Source: an uncultured Colwellia sp. (GTDB lineage Bacteria > Pseudomonadota > Gammaproteobacteria > Enterobacterales > Alteromonadaceae). Taken from it: a stretch of 6,332 bases of DNA. Position 1 is the first letter of the stretch. Every line of letters begins with the position of its first letter. The stretch lies in the NCBI GenBank assembly GCA_913020705.1, contig CAJWBY010000214.1, positions 1 to 6,332 of the forward strand, given 5' to 3'. Shown in pieces: positions 1 to 5,481 of the stretch. The position numbers were made by a program, and so were the translations under genes. The notes beneath the pieces are model-generated. The model worked only from the letters and a program-made list of their open reading frames with translations, did no database searches and was not told the origin of the DNA.

Positions 1-765
1 TGTGTCATTGCCGGCAGTGTTGGTCAAATCTTAAAAGATCTACTCGATCATGAGCTCGAAAATATCTATTACGAACATGTTGATGGTAATACTCGAATCA
101 ATACCACCATTATCGAATTAGATACCCGGCAACAATTCCAAGTGGTCGACTCAGGCACCGATATTCCAGAGCTTCAGCTACAAACCATCACTAATGATTT
201 TACTAAACATGCAGGTAATGGTTTTGCCATTATTACGGGTTCCTGCCAGCCTAATGTTCCAAAAAACCTTTATGCCCAATTGATTGAACGCATTAATGAT
301 CAAGGAGGCAAAGCCGTGATAGACAGTCATGGCGAAATATTAAAGCAGGCAATCGATGCCAAACCTTTTCTTATAAAACCCAATAAGTACGAGTTAGAAA
401 CATTATTGCACGTTGAGTTACCTACTGTTGAAGCAATCGCTCATACTGCGAGACAGTTGCAACAAAGTGGTGTAAGCAATGTTTGTGTATCTTTAGGAGA
501 AGGCGGCGCCCTACTCACGAACCCAGAAAATAGTTATTACGCACCAGCGTTAAATGTTGCTATCAATACTACTGTAGGCGCTGGAGACTCAATGGTGGCT
601 GGACTGGTAGCTGGCTTTCAACATGACAATATGGCTCAAACAGCACTTAGATATGGTATTGCCTGTGGTGCAGGAACCGTCATGCATCCTGGTACCGAAT
701 TGTTTTCAGGTCAAGAACTGGAAAACTTTAGACAACGGGTTGAGATTGAAATTTTAGATATTTAG
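1..765 (+). CDS. pfkB: PfkB-family sugar-phosphate kinase, likely 6-phosphofructokinase II-like (5' partial)
   Basis: The reading frame is open from base 1 and ends at TAG 763-765, giving 254 visible residues. About 55 N-terminal residues, including the family's first Gly-rich signature, lie outside the window. PfkB/ribokinase-fold enzymes transfer the ATP gamma-phosphate to a sugar or sugar phosphate in the cytoplasm. Visible landmarks, numbered from base 1, are the substrate-lid TRIN (31-34), GSCQP (80-84), the VIDSHGE segment, KPNxxE (126-131) and the family signature TVGAGDSM with GAGD at 193-196, where Asp196 is the expected catalytic base. The C-terminal GIACGAG...PGTEL resembles E. coli Pfk-2 (GVAAGSA...QGTRL) more than FruK, which favours fructose-6-phosphate as substrate. 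The TRIN stretch is FruK-like, however, so 1-phosphofructokinase or tagatose-6-phosphate kinase remain possible. No fructose PTS gene is visible. The family is certain; the substrate is inferred. Confidence 0.85.
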   Translation, partial: CVIAGSVGQILKDLLDHELENIYYEHVDGNTRINTTIIELDTRQQFQVVDSGTDIPELQLQTITNDFTKHAGNGFAIITGSCQPNVPKNLYAQLIERINDQGGKAVIDSHGEILKQAIDAKPFLIKPNKYELETLLHVELPTVEAIAHTARQLQQSGVSNVCVSLGEGGALLTNPENSYYAPALNVAINTTVGAGDSMVAGLVAGFQHDNMAQTALRYGIACGAGTVMHPGTELFSGQELENFRQRVEIEILDI

Positions 766-834
766 GATAATTCAACATATCTATATTATTCGTAACTACT
801 GACAAGCTAAAGAATTTTAAAACAGTATATTTTA

Positions 835-1452
835 TTAGTTGTTATTTAAGCACTGAGACCCGTAGGGCGTTCTTTCTGATTTTGAAAAGCTTCGGGGGTT
901 ATTATTCCTTAAACTATTGGCTTTCCGTTCAAAGTTTTTCGACTTCATATTATCGTTTGTCCGTTTTAATGAGATTGAATATTCCTCATATACGAGAGTA
1001 GTACCTATTGGATCATGGTTTTCAATCTTAATCTCTTTATAAATAGTCGGTAACTTTTCAAAATAGGATACAGCTTGGGAAAAGTTATTTTGATCGTAGT
1101 TCAGTCTTGCCAATTCTAGTAATGACATATAAACAGGCCCTGAAACCTGTTCATCCGATTTCATTGCCTGTTGTAAATATTTTTCAGATTCCTCAAAAAA
1201 ACAGGTAACGCCTAAAGCTCGCCCATATTCATAATTCAACACTGCCAATTTCTCAATTGGTTCATCTCCCAGTTGGGCATTCACTAAAGCTTTTGCCCAA
1301 TGCCTTCTTGCAACATCCCAGTCACCTTTCATCTGAGCTGCGTTTGCAGTATATGCATGATGGTCAGATGATTTTTTATTGATTGAACGAACACAGGCAG
1401 CAAGTACCAACGATATTAAAACTATCCCTAATGCTAATGCTTTTACTTTCAT
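835..1452 (-). CDS. Outer-membrane-type lipoprotein with TPR repeats
   Basis: This gene encodes 205 residues when started at ATG 1452-1450. The N-terminus is a lipoprotein signal: a Lys-containing head, a hydrophobic core and the lipobox LAAC with Cys20 as the lipidation site. The +2 residue is Val rather than Asp, so Lol sorting to the outer membrane is expected. The mature part reads as degenerate TPR helix pairs at roughly 33-60, 69-98, 110-135 and 151-180, with signatures such as GDWDVARRHWAKAL, YGRAL...EESEKYLQQAM and ARLNYDQNNFSQAVSYFEKL. It ends in a basic, Asn-rich tail with RTPYGSQC. TPR arrays are protein-binding scaffolds, so a partner role in the envelope is likely; the partner is unknown. 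It is the last gene of a three-gene operon, 22 nt after the DUF2145 gene. A GTG one codon upstream (1455) would lie too close to the Shine-Dalgarno. The class is well supported; the precise function is not. Confidence 0.85.
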   Translation of the reverse strand: MKVKALALGIVLISLVLAACVRSINKKSSDHHAYTANAAQMKGDWDVARRHWAKALVNAQLGDEPIEKLAVLNYEYGRALGVTCFFEESEKYLQQAMKSDEQVSGPVYMSLLELARLNYDQNNFSQAVSYFEKLPTIYKEIKIENHDPIGTTLVYEEYSISLKRTNDNMKSKNFERKANSLRNNNPRSFSKSERTPYGSQCLNNN

Positions 1453-1456
1453 CACT

Positions 1457-1463
1457 CTTCCTT
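1457..1463 (-). promoter_or_regulatory. Ribosome binding site deciding the TPR lipoprotein start
   Basis: On the minus strand AAGGAAG is followed by AGTG and then ATG (1452). The AGGA core is 6 nt from this ATG but only 3 nt from the in-frame GTG at 1455, so the ATG is preferred. Confidence 0.6.
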
Positions 1464-1474
1464 TATATTATCAA

Positions 1475-2263
1475 TCACATTTCAACTGTTATTATTTCCT
1501 GTGCCAAATTAAAACTCTCAAGATAAGCCGCAATAGTTGTATAAGTAGCTGTTTTTATTTGGCCAACATGATCTGATTTGGTTACACCAGAAACAAACAT
1601 TGAACCAAAGAGCACTTTGAAAGGTGAGATATGCACATCGTATGCTTTAAAATGGTCCTTAGCTGCCAACTTAAGATCATCTTTATCTACAGTTTTATAA
1701 ATGGACGAATTGATTACATCTAAGGTAAATTCAGTACAGTTTTGAAATATATCGTTGTAAGGGTTAGATAAAACAGAATAGCTTGGGTTATGCAGTGATT
1801 GATATTCTGCCGTACCTATAAATGTTAGCAGTCTTTTTTGTAACTCTGGCGTAGGAATAACAATGCCTACTTTCGGCTCGTATATATTGACTAAAAAATC
1901 AATTGTATAGTCAGTTACTAAACTACTTGTCGCACCGTCTTTTTCACTTTGATAAAGGTTATAGTAGGCATAACCTGGAACAATTCGGCCATCTTGCGTT
2001 TCTACTTTTGAATACACACCAAAAGCAACATGAGTGTATTCAACTCCCTTTGGAAGCTCTTCAACAGGCCTTCCATTTCTTCCGATAATAAATACTCGCA
2101 CGCCCTTTTCAGCCATGTTTCTTTCTATTTTCTTAGTAAACTTAGCAATCTCTTCAATGGCAAACTGTGGCTCACCTTCCTGTTGACTACCAGCCCACGC
2201 TGAGCTGGTAGTCAACATAATGACGAGCAAGTTAAATACTAATACTATTCTTAAATTTTTCAT
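1475..2263 (-). CDS. Secreted DUF2145-family protein, possible permuted papain-like fold
   Basis: The product has 262 residues. A classical Sec signal peptide covers residues 1-24 with a predicted cut at AWA|GS, so the protein is exported to the periplasm or beyond. The mature sequence matches my recollection of the DUF2145 family: an amphipathic segment (FTKKIERNMAEKGVRV), GRPVEELPKGVEYTHVAFGVYS, VPGYAYYNLYQ, IPTPELQKRLL, LHNPSYSVLSNPYNDIFQNCTEF and a C-terminal SDHVGQIKTATYTTIAAYL. The family has no function that I know of. The order His78 (in THVAFGVY), then Asn175-Cys176 (NCTEF), resembles permuted NlpC/P60 proteins of the LRAT/YiiX type, in which His precedes Cys; a thiol hydrolase or acyltransferase role is inference only. 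The start overlaps the stop of the preceding gene as TAATG and follows GAGGGAG with good spacing, so translation is probably coupled. The length appears complete. Confidence 0.88.
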   Translation of the reverse strand: MKNLRIVLVFNLLVIMLTTSSAWAGSQQEGEPQFAIEEIAKFTKKIERNMAEKGVRVFIIGRNGRPVEELPKGVEYTHVAFGVYSKVETQDGRIVPGYAYYNLYQSEKDGATSSLVTDYTIDFLVNIYEPKVGIVIPTPELQKRLLTFIGTAEYQSLHNPSYSVLSNPYNDIFQNCTEFTLDVINSSIYKTVDKDDLKLAAKDHFKAYDVHISPFKVLFGSMFVSGVTKSDHVGQIKTATYTTIAAYLESFNLAQEIITVEM

Positions 2264-2601
2264 TAGTATTCTCCCTCTTTTTTCATCGCCTGCTCTGGAG
2301 ATGCCGTTGAAGTAATAATTTCATCGGTAATCTCTAAAGGCTCACCAATTGGTTTTGTTGCTGAGTCCCATAAGGAGTCTCCTGCCTGGCCACTAGCTTC
2401 ACCAACACCACCTACAATTATTAATGGTACAGCCACAACACCAGCAACTATCTTCACTCCCGCTATTGAAGTTTGACCTATCGCTTGAACTGAATGAGAT
2501 GATGCATTAGATAAGTGTTGTAATGAGCCTTCAGCCATTACATTCATTGAACCAAACACCAATGGCACCACAATCGCTAATTTAAATATATTTAATTTCA
2601 T
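2263..2601 (-). CDS. Small secreted Gly/Val-rich protein, first gene of the DUF2145 operon
   Basis: This is a 112-residue protein of unrecognised named family. Residues 1-23 form a Sec signal peptide (MKLNIFKLAIVV..., predicted cut at VMA|EG). The mature region starts with a Ser/His/Asn-rich amphipathic stretch (24-45). A hydrophobic Gly/Val/Ala segment follows (about 47-67, GVKIVAGVVAVPLIIVGGVG), which could enter a membrane or drive assembly. The C-terminus is polar and acidic (IGEPLEITDEIITSTASPEQAMKKE). There is no cysteine. The start follows AAAGGGAC at suitable spacing, and the stop shares one base with the ATG of the DUF2145 gene, so the two are translationally coupled. I believe similar small proteins accompany DUF2145 genes elsewhere, but that is memory, not a search. 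Candidate roles are a substrate, a partner or a membrane anchor for the DUF2145 protein. Confidence 0.82.
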   Translation of the reverse strand: MKLNIFKLAIVVPLVFGSMNVMAEGSLQHLSNASSHSVQAIGQTSIAGVKIVAGVVAVPLIIVGGVGEASGQAGDSLWDSATKPIGEPLEITDEIITSTASPEQAMKKEGEY

Positions 2602-2664
2602 TTTCTGTCCCTTTGTATTTTTATTTATCCCGTTTGGGTGAAAACAAATCTACACAAAAGAATC

Positions 2665-2670
2665 ATAATA
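2665..2670 (-). promoter_or_regulatory. Candidate -10 element for the three-gene envelope operon
   Basis: On the minus strand TATTAT (5 of 6 matches to TATAAT) lies about 64 nt before the first start codon. The sequence 17 nt further upstream (ATACTT) is a poor -35 and overlaps the GTATC half-site at 2690-2694. That would suit a promoter needing an activator. The evidence is motif only. Confidence 0.3.
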
Positions 2671-2689
2671 GAAAACCATTCATATAAAA

Positions 2690-2729
2690 GTATCGTTTTA
2701 AATGCACAACTAGTATCAAATATAGATAC
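2690..2729. promoter_or_regulatory. Cluster of GTATC half-sites, candidate operator between the divergent genes
   Basis: Three copies of a pentamer occur: GTATC 2690-2694, GTATC 2713-2717 and its complement GATAC 2725-2729. The last two form a perfect 5-bp inverted repeat around the spacer AAATATA. The first lies 23 bp from the second, about two helical turns. The inverted pair overlaps a TATAGA (2721-2726) that could be the -10 of the regulator gene, and the single site overlaps the -35 position of the operon promoter. This fits a dimeric helix-turn-helix regulator acting on both promoters, but binding is unproven. Confidence 0.35.
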
Positions 2730-2743
2730 CTTATGGCAAAATC

Positions 2744-2766
2744 ATAGCTTCATGGCTATTAGCTAA
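2744..2766. promoter_or_regulatory. Two adjacent palindromes in the leader of the regulator gene
   Basis: ATAGC (2744-2748) and GCTAT (2755-2759) form an inverted repeat around TTCATG. It is followed by the perfect 8-bp palindrome TTAGCTAA (2759-2766). Both sit 17-40 nt before the regulator start codon, where bound protein or RNA structure could give autoregulation. This is inferred from symmetry alone. Confidence 0.3.
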
Positions 2767-2783
2767 AATTTGAGTGCGTTCAG

Positions 2784-3521
2784 ATGTCACAAACTAAACC
2801 ATTAATAACGTCGTTAAAAAAGCTGCTCCGTTCACACGGAATAACTTACGCAGAAATCGGAAATCACCTTGACTTAAGTGAAGTTAGTATCAAACGAATG
2901 TTCTCACACAACAGTTTTAGCCTAACTCGACTTAATAAAATTTGTGAAATGCTTGAAATAGATTTTGTTGATTTAGTTCGTATATTTGATGATCAGCAAG
3001 AGAAGATCACCCGCCTCACTGAAGTTCAAGAACAAGAGTTAATATCTGATACCAAGTTTTTATTAGTCGCGATATGTTCACAGAACACGTGGACCTTTCA
3101 AGAAATAATCGATATTTATGAGATCAGCGAAACCGAGTGTATTAGTTATCTGATTCGTTTAGATCGACTAGGGTTAATACAGTTACTACCCAATAACAAA
3201 ATAAAACGCATGGTCGCACAAGACTTTCAATGGCTAGCCGGTGGCCCCATTGAAACTTTTTTTGAAAATACAATACAAAGTGAATTTTTACATTCAACAT
3301 TTACATCCCCAGGTGAGCAACGAGTGTATCTTGCTGGTACGCTATCGACAAAATCCATCGATATACTCAACAAACGACTTGAATTGTTAGTTAATGAATT
3401 TTCAGAGTTGCAAAACGACGATGCAAAACTACCCGTTAAAGCAAGACAAGCAACAGGCTTAATGTTAGCAATTAGACCTTGGCAATCATCTGCGTTTCAG
3501 AAATTAAAACGCCTAGACTAA
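2784..3521 (+). CDS. XRE-type helix-turn-helix transcriptional regulator
   Basis: The 245-residue cytoplasmic protein carries a Cro/CI-like helix-turn-helix at about residues 8-62. In it TYAEIGNHLDLSEVSIKRMF gives the turn and recognition helix, and LTRLNKICEMLEIDFVDLVRI closes the bundle. A second segment at about 100-145 (TFQEIIDIYEISETECISYLIRLDRLGLIQL) looks like a winged-helix unit. The remaining 100 residues have no motif I recognise and may sense a ligand or mediate oligomerisation. Nothing suggests a membrane segment or receiver domain. The ATG at 2784 follows a weak TTGAG about 8 nt upstream, and no better start lies nearby. The gene is divergent from the envelope operon, with 182 bp between their start codons. 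Control of that operon and of itself is the natural inference, not shown. A global or unrelated role is possible. Confidence 0.85.
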   Translation: MSQTKPLITSLKKLLRSHGITYAEIGNHLDLSEVSIKRMFSHNSFSLTRLNKICEMLEIDFVDLVRIFDDQQEKITRLTEVQEQELISDTKFLLVAICSQNTWTFQEIIDIYEISETECISYLIRLDRLGLIQLLPNNKIKRMVAQDFQWLAGGPIETFFENTIQSEFLHSTFTSPGEQRVYLAGTLSTKSIDILNKRLELLVNEFSELQNDDAKLPVKARQATGLMLAIRPWQSSAFQKLKRLD

Positions 3522-3536
3522 AATCACTTAGTTTTA

Positions 3537-3554
3537 TAGGAAATATCTACTTTA
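3537..3554. repeat. 18-bp repeat, copy 1
   Basis: TAGGAAATATCTACTTTA lies 15 bp after the stop of the regulator gene. It matches copy 2 at 5464-5481 in 17 of 18 bases. The TAGG at its start mirrors the CCTA at 3512-3515 next to the stop codon. The function is unknown. Confidence 0.4.
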
Positions 3555-3591
3555 AATTTCTCTAATATTATCTGAAGAATAGGCTTATGTA

Positions 3592-3912
3592 CTACATCGT
3601 GCTGTATACGGAATATTGTTTAACAATTTCAGCTTTTTCAGTTTCAGGGATAAATCGCCATGTCGCTTTTGGGCTTAACCGTAATTCAACACCCAAACTG
3701 GACTTTGCAACATTAACTATTTGAGTAAACCATTGAGCATGAGATTTGCAGTTAATAGACTCAGTTTTGAAACCTTGATTTTCAGCGTCCCACCATACTC
3801 CGGCGGCTTCTCGATAAATATAGTGATACATATGTTTGCCACCACTTTCTACGGCTAAAAATAATTCACCCGCTTTATTAATTAGAACTTTATTAATAAT
3901 TTCCCGCTTCAC
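3592..3912 (-). CDS. Hypothetical 106-residue protein with GTG start
   Basis: I do not recognise a characterised family. The 106-residue product has no signal peptide or membrane segment and is probably a cytoplasmic alpha/beta protein. It has an N-terminal strand pattern (REIINKVLINKAGELFLAVES), an aromatic centre (YHYIYREAAGVWWDAENQGF), a helix with KSHAQWFTQIVNVAKSSLGVEL, and a tail with ATWRFIPETEKAEIVKQY. The start is GTG at 3912, supported by AAGGGAA ending 6 nt upstream; no early ATG competes. The style recalls small proteins carried in Vibrio-type integron cassettes, but no attC-like site flanks it, so a chromosomal orphan is the simpler reading. It converges with the regulator gene and lies 198 bp downstream of the YcxB-like gene on the same strand, too far to assume one transcript. 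Confidence 0.72.
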   Translation of the reverse strand: MKREIINKVLINKAGELFLAVESGGKHMYHYIYREAAGVWWDAENQGFKTESINCKSHAQWFTQIVNVAKSSLGVELRLSPKATWRFIPETEKAEIVKQYSVYSTM

Positions 3913-3918
3913 CGTAAA

Positions 3919-3925
3919 TTCCCTT
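3919..3925 (-). promoter_or_regulatory. Ribosome binding site supporting the GTG start at 3912
   Basis: On the minus strand AAGGGAA is followed by TTTACG and GTG. This strong Shine-Dalgarno at ideal distance is the main evidence that the gene starts with GTG. Confidence 0.6.
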
Positions 3926-3957
3926 TTTAGCTTAACAAGGCTTTTAGCCTCATATAA

Positions 3958-3963
3958 ATTATA
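3958..3963 (-). promoter_or_regulatory. Candidate -10 element for the 106-residue protein gene
   Basis: There is a perfect TATAAT on the minus strand about 46 nt before the GTG start. No good -35 lies at 16-18 nt. Instead, two direct ATAGCTT copies lie just upstream (minus strand of 3966-3972 and 3981-3987). It is a weak promoter call. Confidence 0.35.
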
Positions 3964-4110
3964 GAAAGCTATTGAACCTCAAGCTATGAAGCTAGAGATG
4001 CATGCGATTTCAAAATTATGAACAGTCTCCATAATAACTATCTAATAAGCTGATTTCCTTGAACTATTTCTCATTACTGATAATTACCCTTATTTTTCAT
4101 CCAAGATTTA

Positions 4111-4599
4111 TTAGCTTTCTTTTCCAACTTTCGGTTCAAGTTCTTTGGTCAAAGATACAAAGTCAAAGCCAAGACCTTTAATGGTTTTAGGAATTATGTG
4201 ATACAAACGAGGCATAAGATATAACAATACATACTCATCATTTTGACGCCACTTGAGAATTTTTTCCCACCTCACTAAACCACCACCATCCGTACTTGAA
4301 AATTCGATACCGTCATCCATTTGCTGAACTAACATCGGTTCTTGAATGGCTTTATATTTATGATAGTGCCGTCCAGCTAACATGGGGTTAATAACAAAAT
4401 ACACCAGCATAATAACTATGCCGCCACCAACTAAACCACCGATTGCACCACCTCTTAAATCCGGTGTTCCAAGCACTGTGATCAAGCATAATACGATGAT
4501 TAATATGCTATAGATGCCATTCAGGAGTGGCGTTCTTTTAGAATAAAGCTTCATTGCTTTAACATAATCATCTTCTGTAATTTTTAATTCTGTTTTCAT
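4111..4599 (-). CDS. YcxB-like two-helix membrane protein
   Basis: The product has 162 residues from ATG 4599. It begins MKTELKITEDDYVKAMKLYSK, the usual opening of YcxB-like proteins, then has two transmembrane helices at about 27-44 and 52-72, the second Gly-rich (GGAIGGLVGGG). A cytoplasmic beta-rich domain follows (about 90-150) with DDGIEFSSTDGGGLVRWEKILKWRQNDEYVLLYL and the closing IIPKTI. This order of helix pair and PH-like domain matches the YcxB-like C-terminal family, whose biochemical role is not established as far as I know. Inner-membrane location is expected. An upstream in-frame ATG at 4626 would add nine residues (MEMIGGEIT). Neither start has a convincing Shine-Dalgarno, and the shorter one is preferred because the conserved part begins there. 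It has no close co-directional neighbour, so it is probably monocistronic. Confidence 0.8.
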   Translation of the reverse strand: MKTELKITEDDYVKAMKLYSKRTPLLNGIYSILIIVLCLITVLGTPDLRGGAIGGLVGGGIVIMLVYFVINPMLAGRHYHKYKAIQEPMLVQQMDDGIEFSSTDGGGLVRWEKILKWRQNDEYVLLYLMPRLYHIIPKTIKGLGFDFVSLTKELEPKVGKES

Positions 4600-4773
4600 A
4601 GTTATTTCGCCGCCAATCATCTCCATGTTGCTACTCTAAACAATAGCTGAGCTGAAACTAAAACCACTATTTTTGTCCAGTAAAGTCACGCTATTTAAGC
4701 AAGCAAGAATCCATGCTTTCTTGTCCGGTTTGCATTCAGAACACTATTCCATTGTTTGTTTTAATAAATCAGG

Positions 4774-4802
4774 TTGCCTACTGCTTAATTTTTTACTATG
4801 GT
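4774..4802 (+). promoter_or_regulatory. Candidate promoter of the dUTPase gene
   Basis: TTGCCT (4774-4779) and TATGGT (4797-4802) are separated by 17 nt. Each matches the sigma-70 consensus at 4 of 6 positions, and the -10 is 39 nt before the start codon. It is plausible but weak. Confidence 0.3.
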
Positions 4803-4841
4803 ATCTCCTAATTTAATTACGTAGGGAAAAGGGCTTAATCG

Positions 4842-5459
4842 ATGAAAGCTAAAATCAAAGAAATGTTGGTGCTTCAGGATGAAATCAACCGCGTTGTTAC
4901 CGAAGATTGGAAACAACAAGGTTATCCATGGTATCGCGCAGCGATGGTTGAAAGCATCGAAATGCTGGAACACTTTGGTTTTAAGTGGTGGAAAAAACAA
5001 GTGCCTGACATGGCTCAAGTACAGCTGGAACTCGTCGATATCTGGCATTTCATGTTAAGTCACTACCTAGAACAGTCTGATTCTTTAGAGTCTCTTGCGG
5101 ACTTATTAAGCCCAAGTGAGTTACATAAAAGTGACAGTGATGATTTACGAGCACTCATTGATACATTTGTTGGCGAGCTAGCCAGCAAACAACACTTTAA
5201 TACCGATGTATTTTACAACATGCTTTCCGTTACAGGCCTGACTTTCGATGATTTGTACTTGCAGTACATCGGTAAAAACACCTTAAACCGTTTCAGACAA
5301 CATAATGGTTATAAAGATGGTAGTTATGTGAAAATTTGGGACGGCCTTGAAGATAACGAAGTGTTGTTTCAAATTTTGGCAGATATCAATGACAATATTT
5401 CAGATACAGCTGAGCATATATACAATTCATTGACGATTCGATATCAAACGGTCGCCTAA
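4842..5459 (+). CDS. Dimeric all-alpha dUTP diphosphatase
   Basis: The 205-residue cytoplasmic enzyme should hydrolyse dUTP (and probably dUDP) to dUMP. This keeps uracil out of DNA and supplies the thymidylate precursor. It belongs to the all-alpha NTP pyrophosphatase superfamily, not the beta-trimeric Dut. The metal-binding pattern is clear: E37xxE40 (ESIEMLEHFGFKWWKK), then E63xxD66 (ELVDIWHF). The dimeric-dUTPase motif follows at residues 142-173, with YIGKNTLNRFRQ, then GYKDGSYVKIW, then EDNEVL, which carries the remaining metal and nucleotide contacts. The length is normal for the bacterial family. ATG 4842 follows GGGAAAAGGG, with AAAAGGG ending 8 nt before it, so the start is secure. 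It is convergent with recJ, with only 19 nt between the stops. A classical dut gene may exist elsewhere, so this could be a second dUTPase; the window cannot tell. Confidence 0.93.
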   Translation: MKAKIKEMLVLQDEINRVVTEDWKQQGYPWYRAAMVESIEMLEHFGFKWWKKQVPDMAQVQLELVDIWHFMLSHYLEQSDSLESLADLLSPSELHKSDSDDLRALIDTFVGELASKQHFNTDVFYNMLSVTGLTFDDLYLQYIGKNTLNRFRQHNGYKDGSYVKIWDGLEDNEVLFQILADINDNISDTAEHIYNSLTIRYQTVA

Positions 5460-5467
5460 CTATTAGG
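5455..5467. repeat. Small inverted repeat at the dUTPase stop codon
   Basis: CCTAA (5455-5459), loop CTA and TTAGG (5463-5467) form a perfect 5-bp hairpin that includes the TAA stop and runs into the 18-bp repeat. There is no T-run after it, so it is not a standard terminator. Confidence 0.35.
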
Positions 5468-5481
5468 AAATATCAACTTTA
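5464..5481. repeat. 18-bp repeat, copy 2
   Basis: TAGGAAATATCAACTTTA fills the gap between dUTPase and recJ and includes the recJ stop codon (complement of 5479-5481). It differs from copy 1 (3537-3554) at one base. Confidence 0.4.

Noticed and set aside
766..834. Gap between the convergent kinase and lipoprotein genes as a terminator region
   Set aside because: It is AT-rich, but no stem with a following T tract is convincing.
1379..1576. Plus-strand open frame of 65 codons
   Set aside because: It overlaps the antisense lipoprotein and DUF2145 genes, has no ribosome binding site and gives a low-complexity aromatic translation.
1903..2088. Plus-strand open frame of 61 codons
   Set aside because: It lies wholly antisense to the DUF2145 gene, whose protein is clearly conserved-looking.
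3515..3534. Possible terminator after the regulator gene (AGACTAA/TTAGTTT, loop AATCAC)
   Set aside because: The stem has one G-C pair and one G-U pair, and the T tract is broken; too weak to call.
3938..3950. AGGCT-TTT-AGCCT hairpin upstream of the 106-residue gene
   Set aside because: A 5-bp stem with a 3-nt loop and no T tract, located in a leader; no support as a terminator or riboswitch.
3913..4110. Search for an integron attC site around the 106-residue gene
   Set aside because: No paired RYYYAAC/GTTRRRY core sites or long imperfect palindrome could be found here or in 3522-3591.
4701..4723. Two competing small stems, AAGCA/TGCTT and CAAGAA/TTCTTG
   Set aside because: They are short, mutually exclusive and expected by chance in AT-rich DNA; no leader-peptide or riboswitch context.
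4785..5048. Minus-strand open frame of 87 codons
   Set aside because: It is antisense to the dUTPase metal-site region; no family features or start signal.
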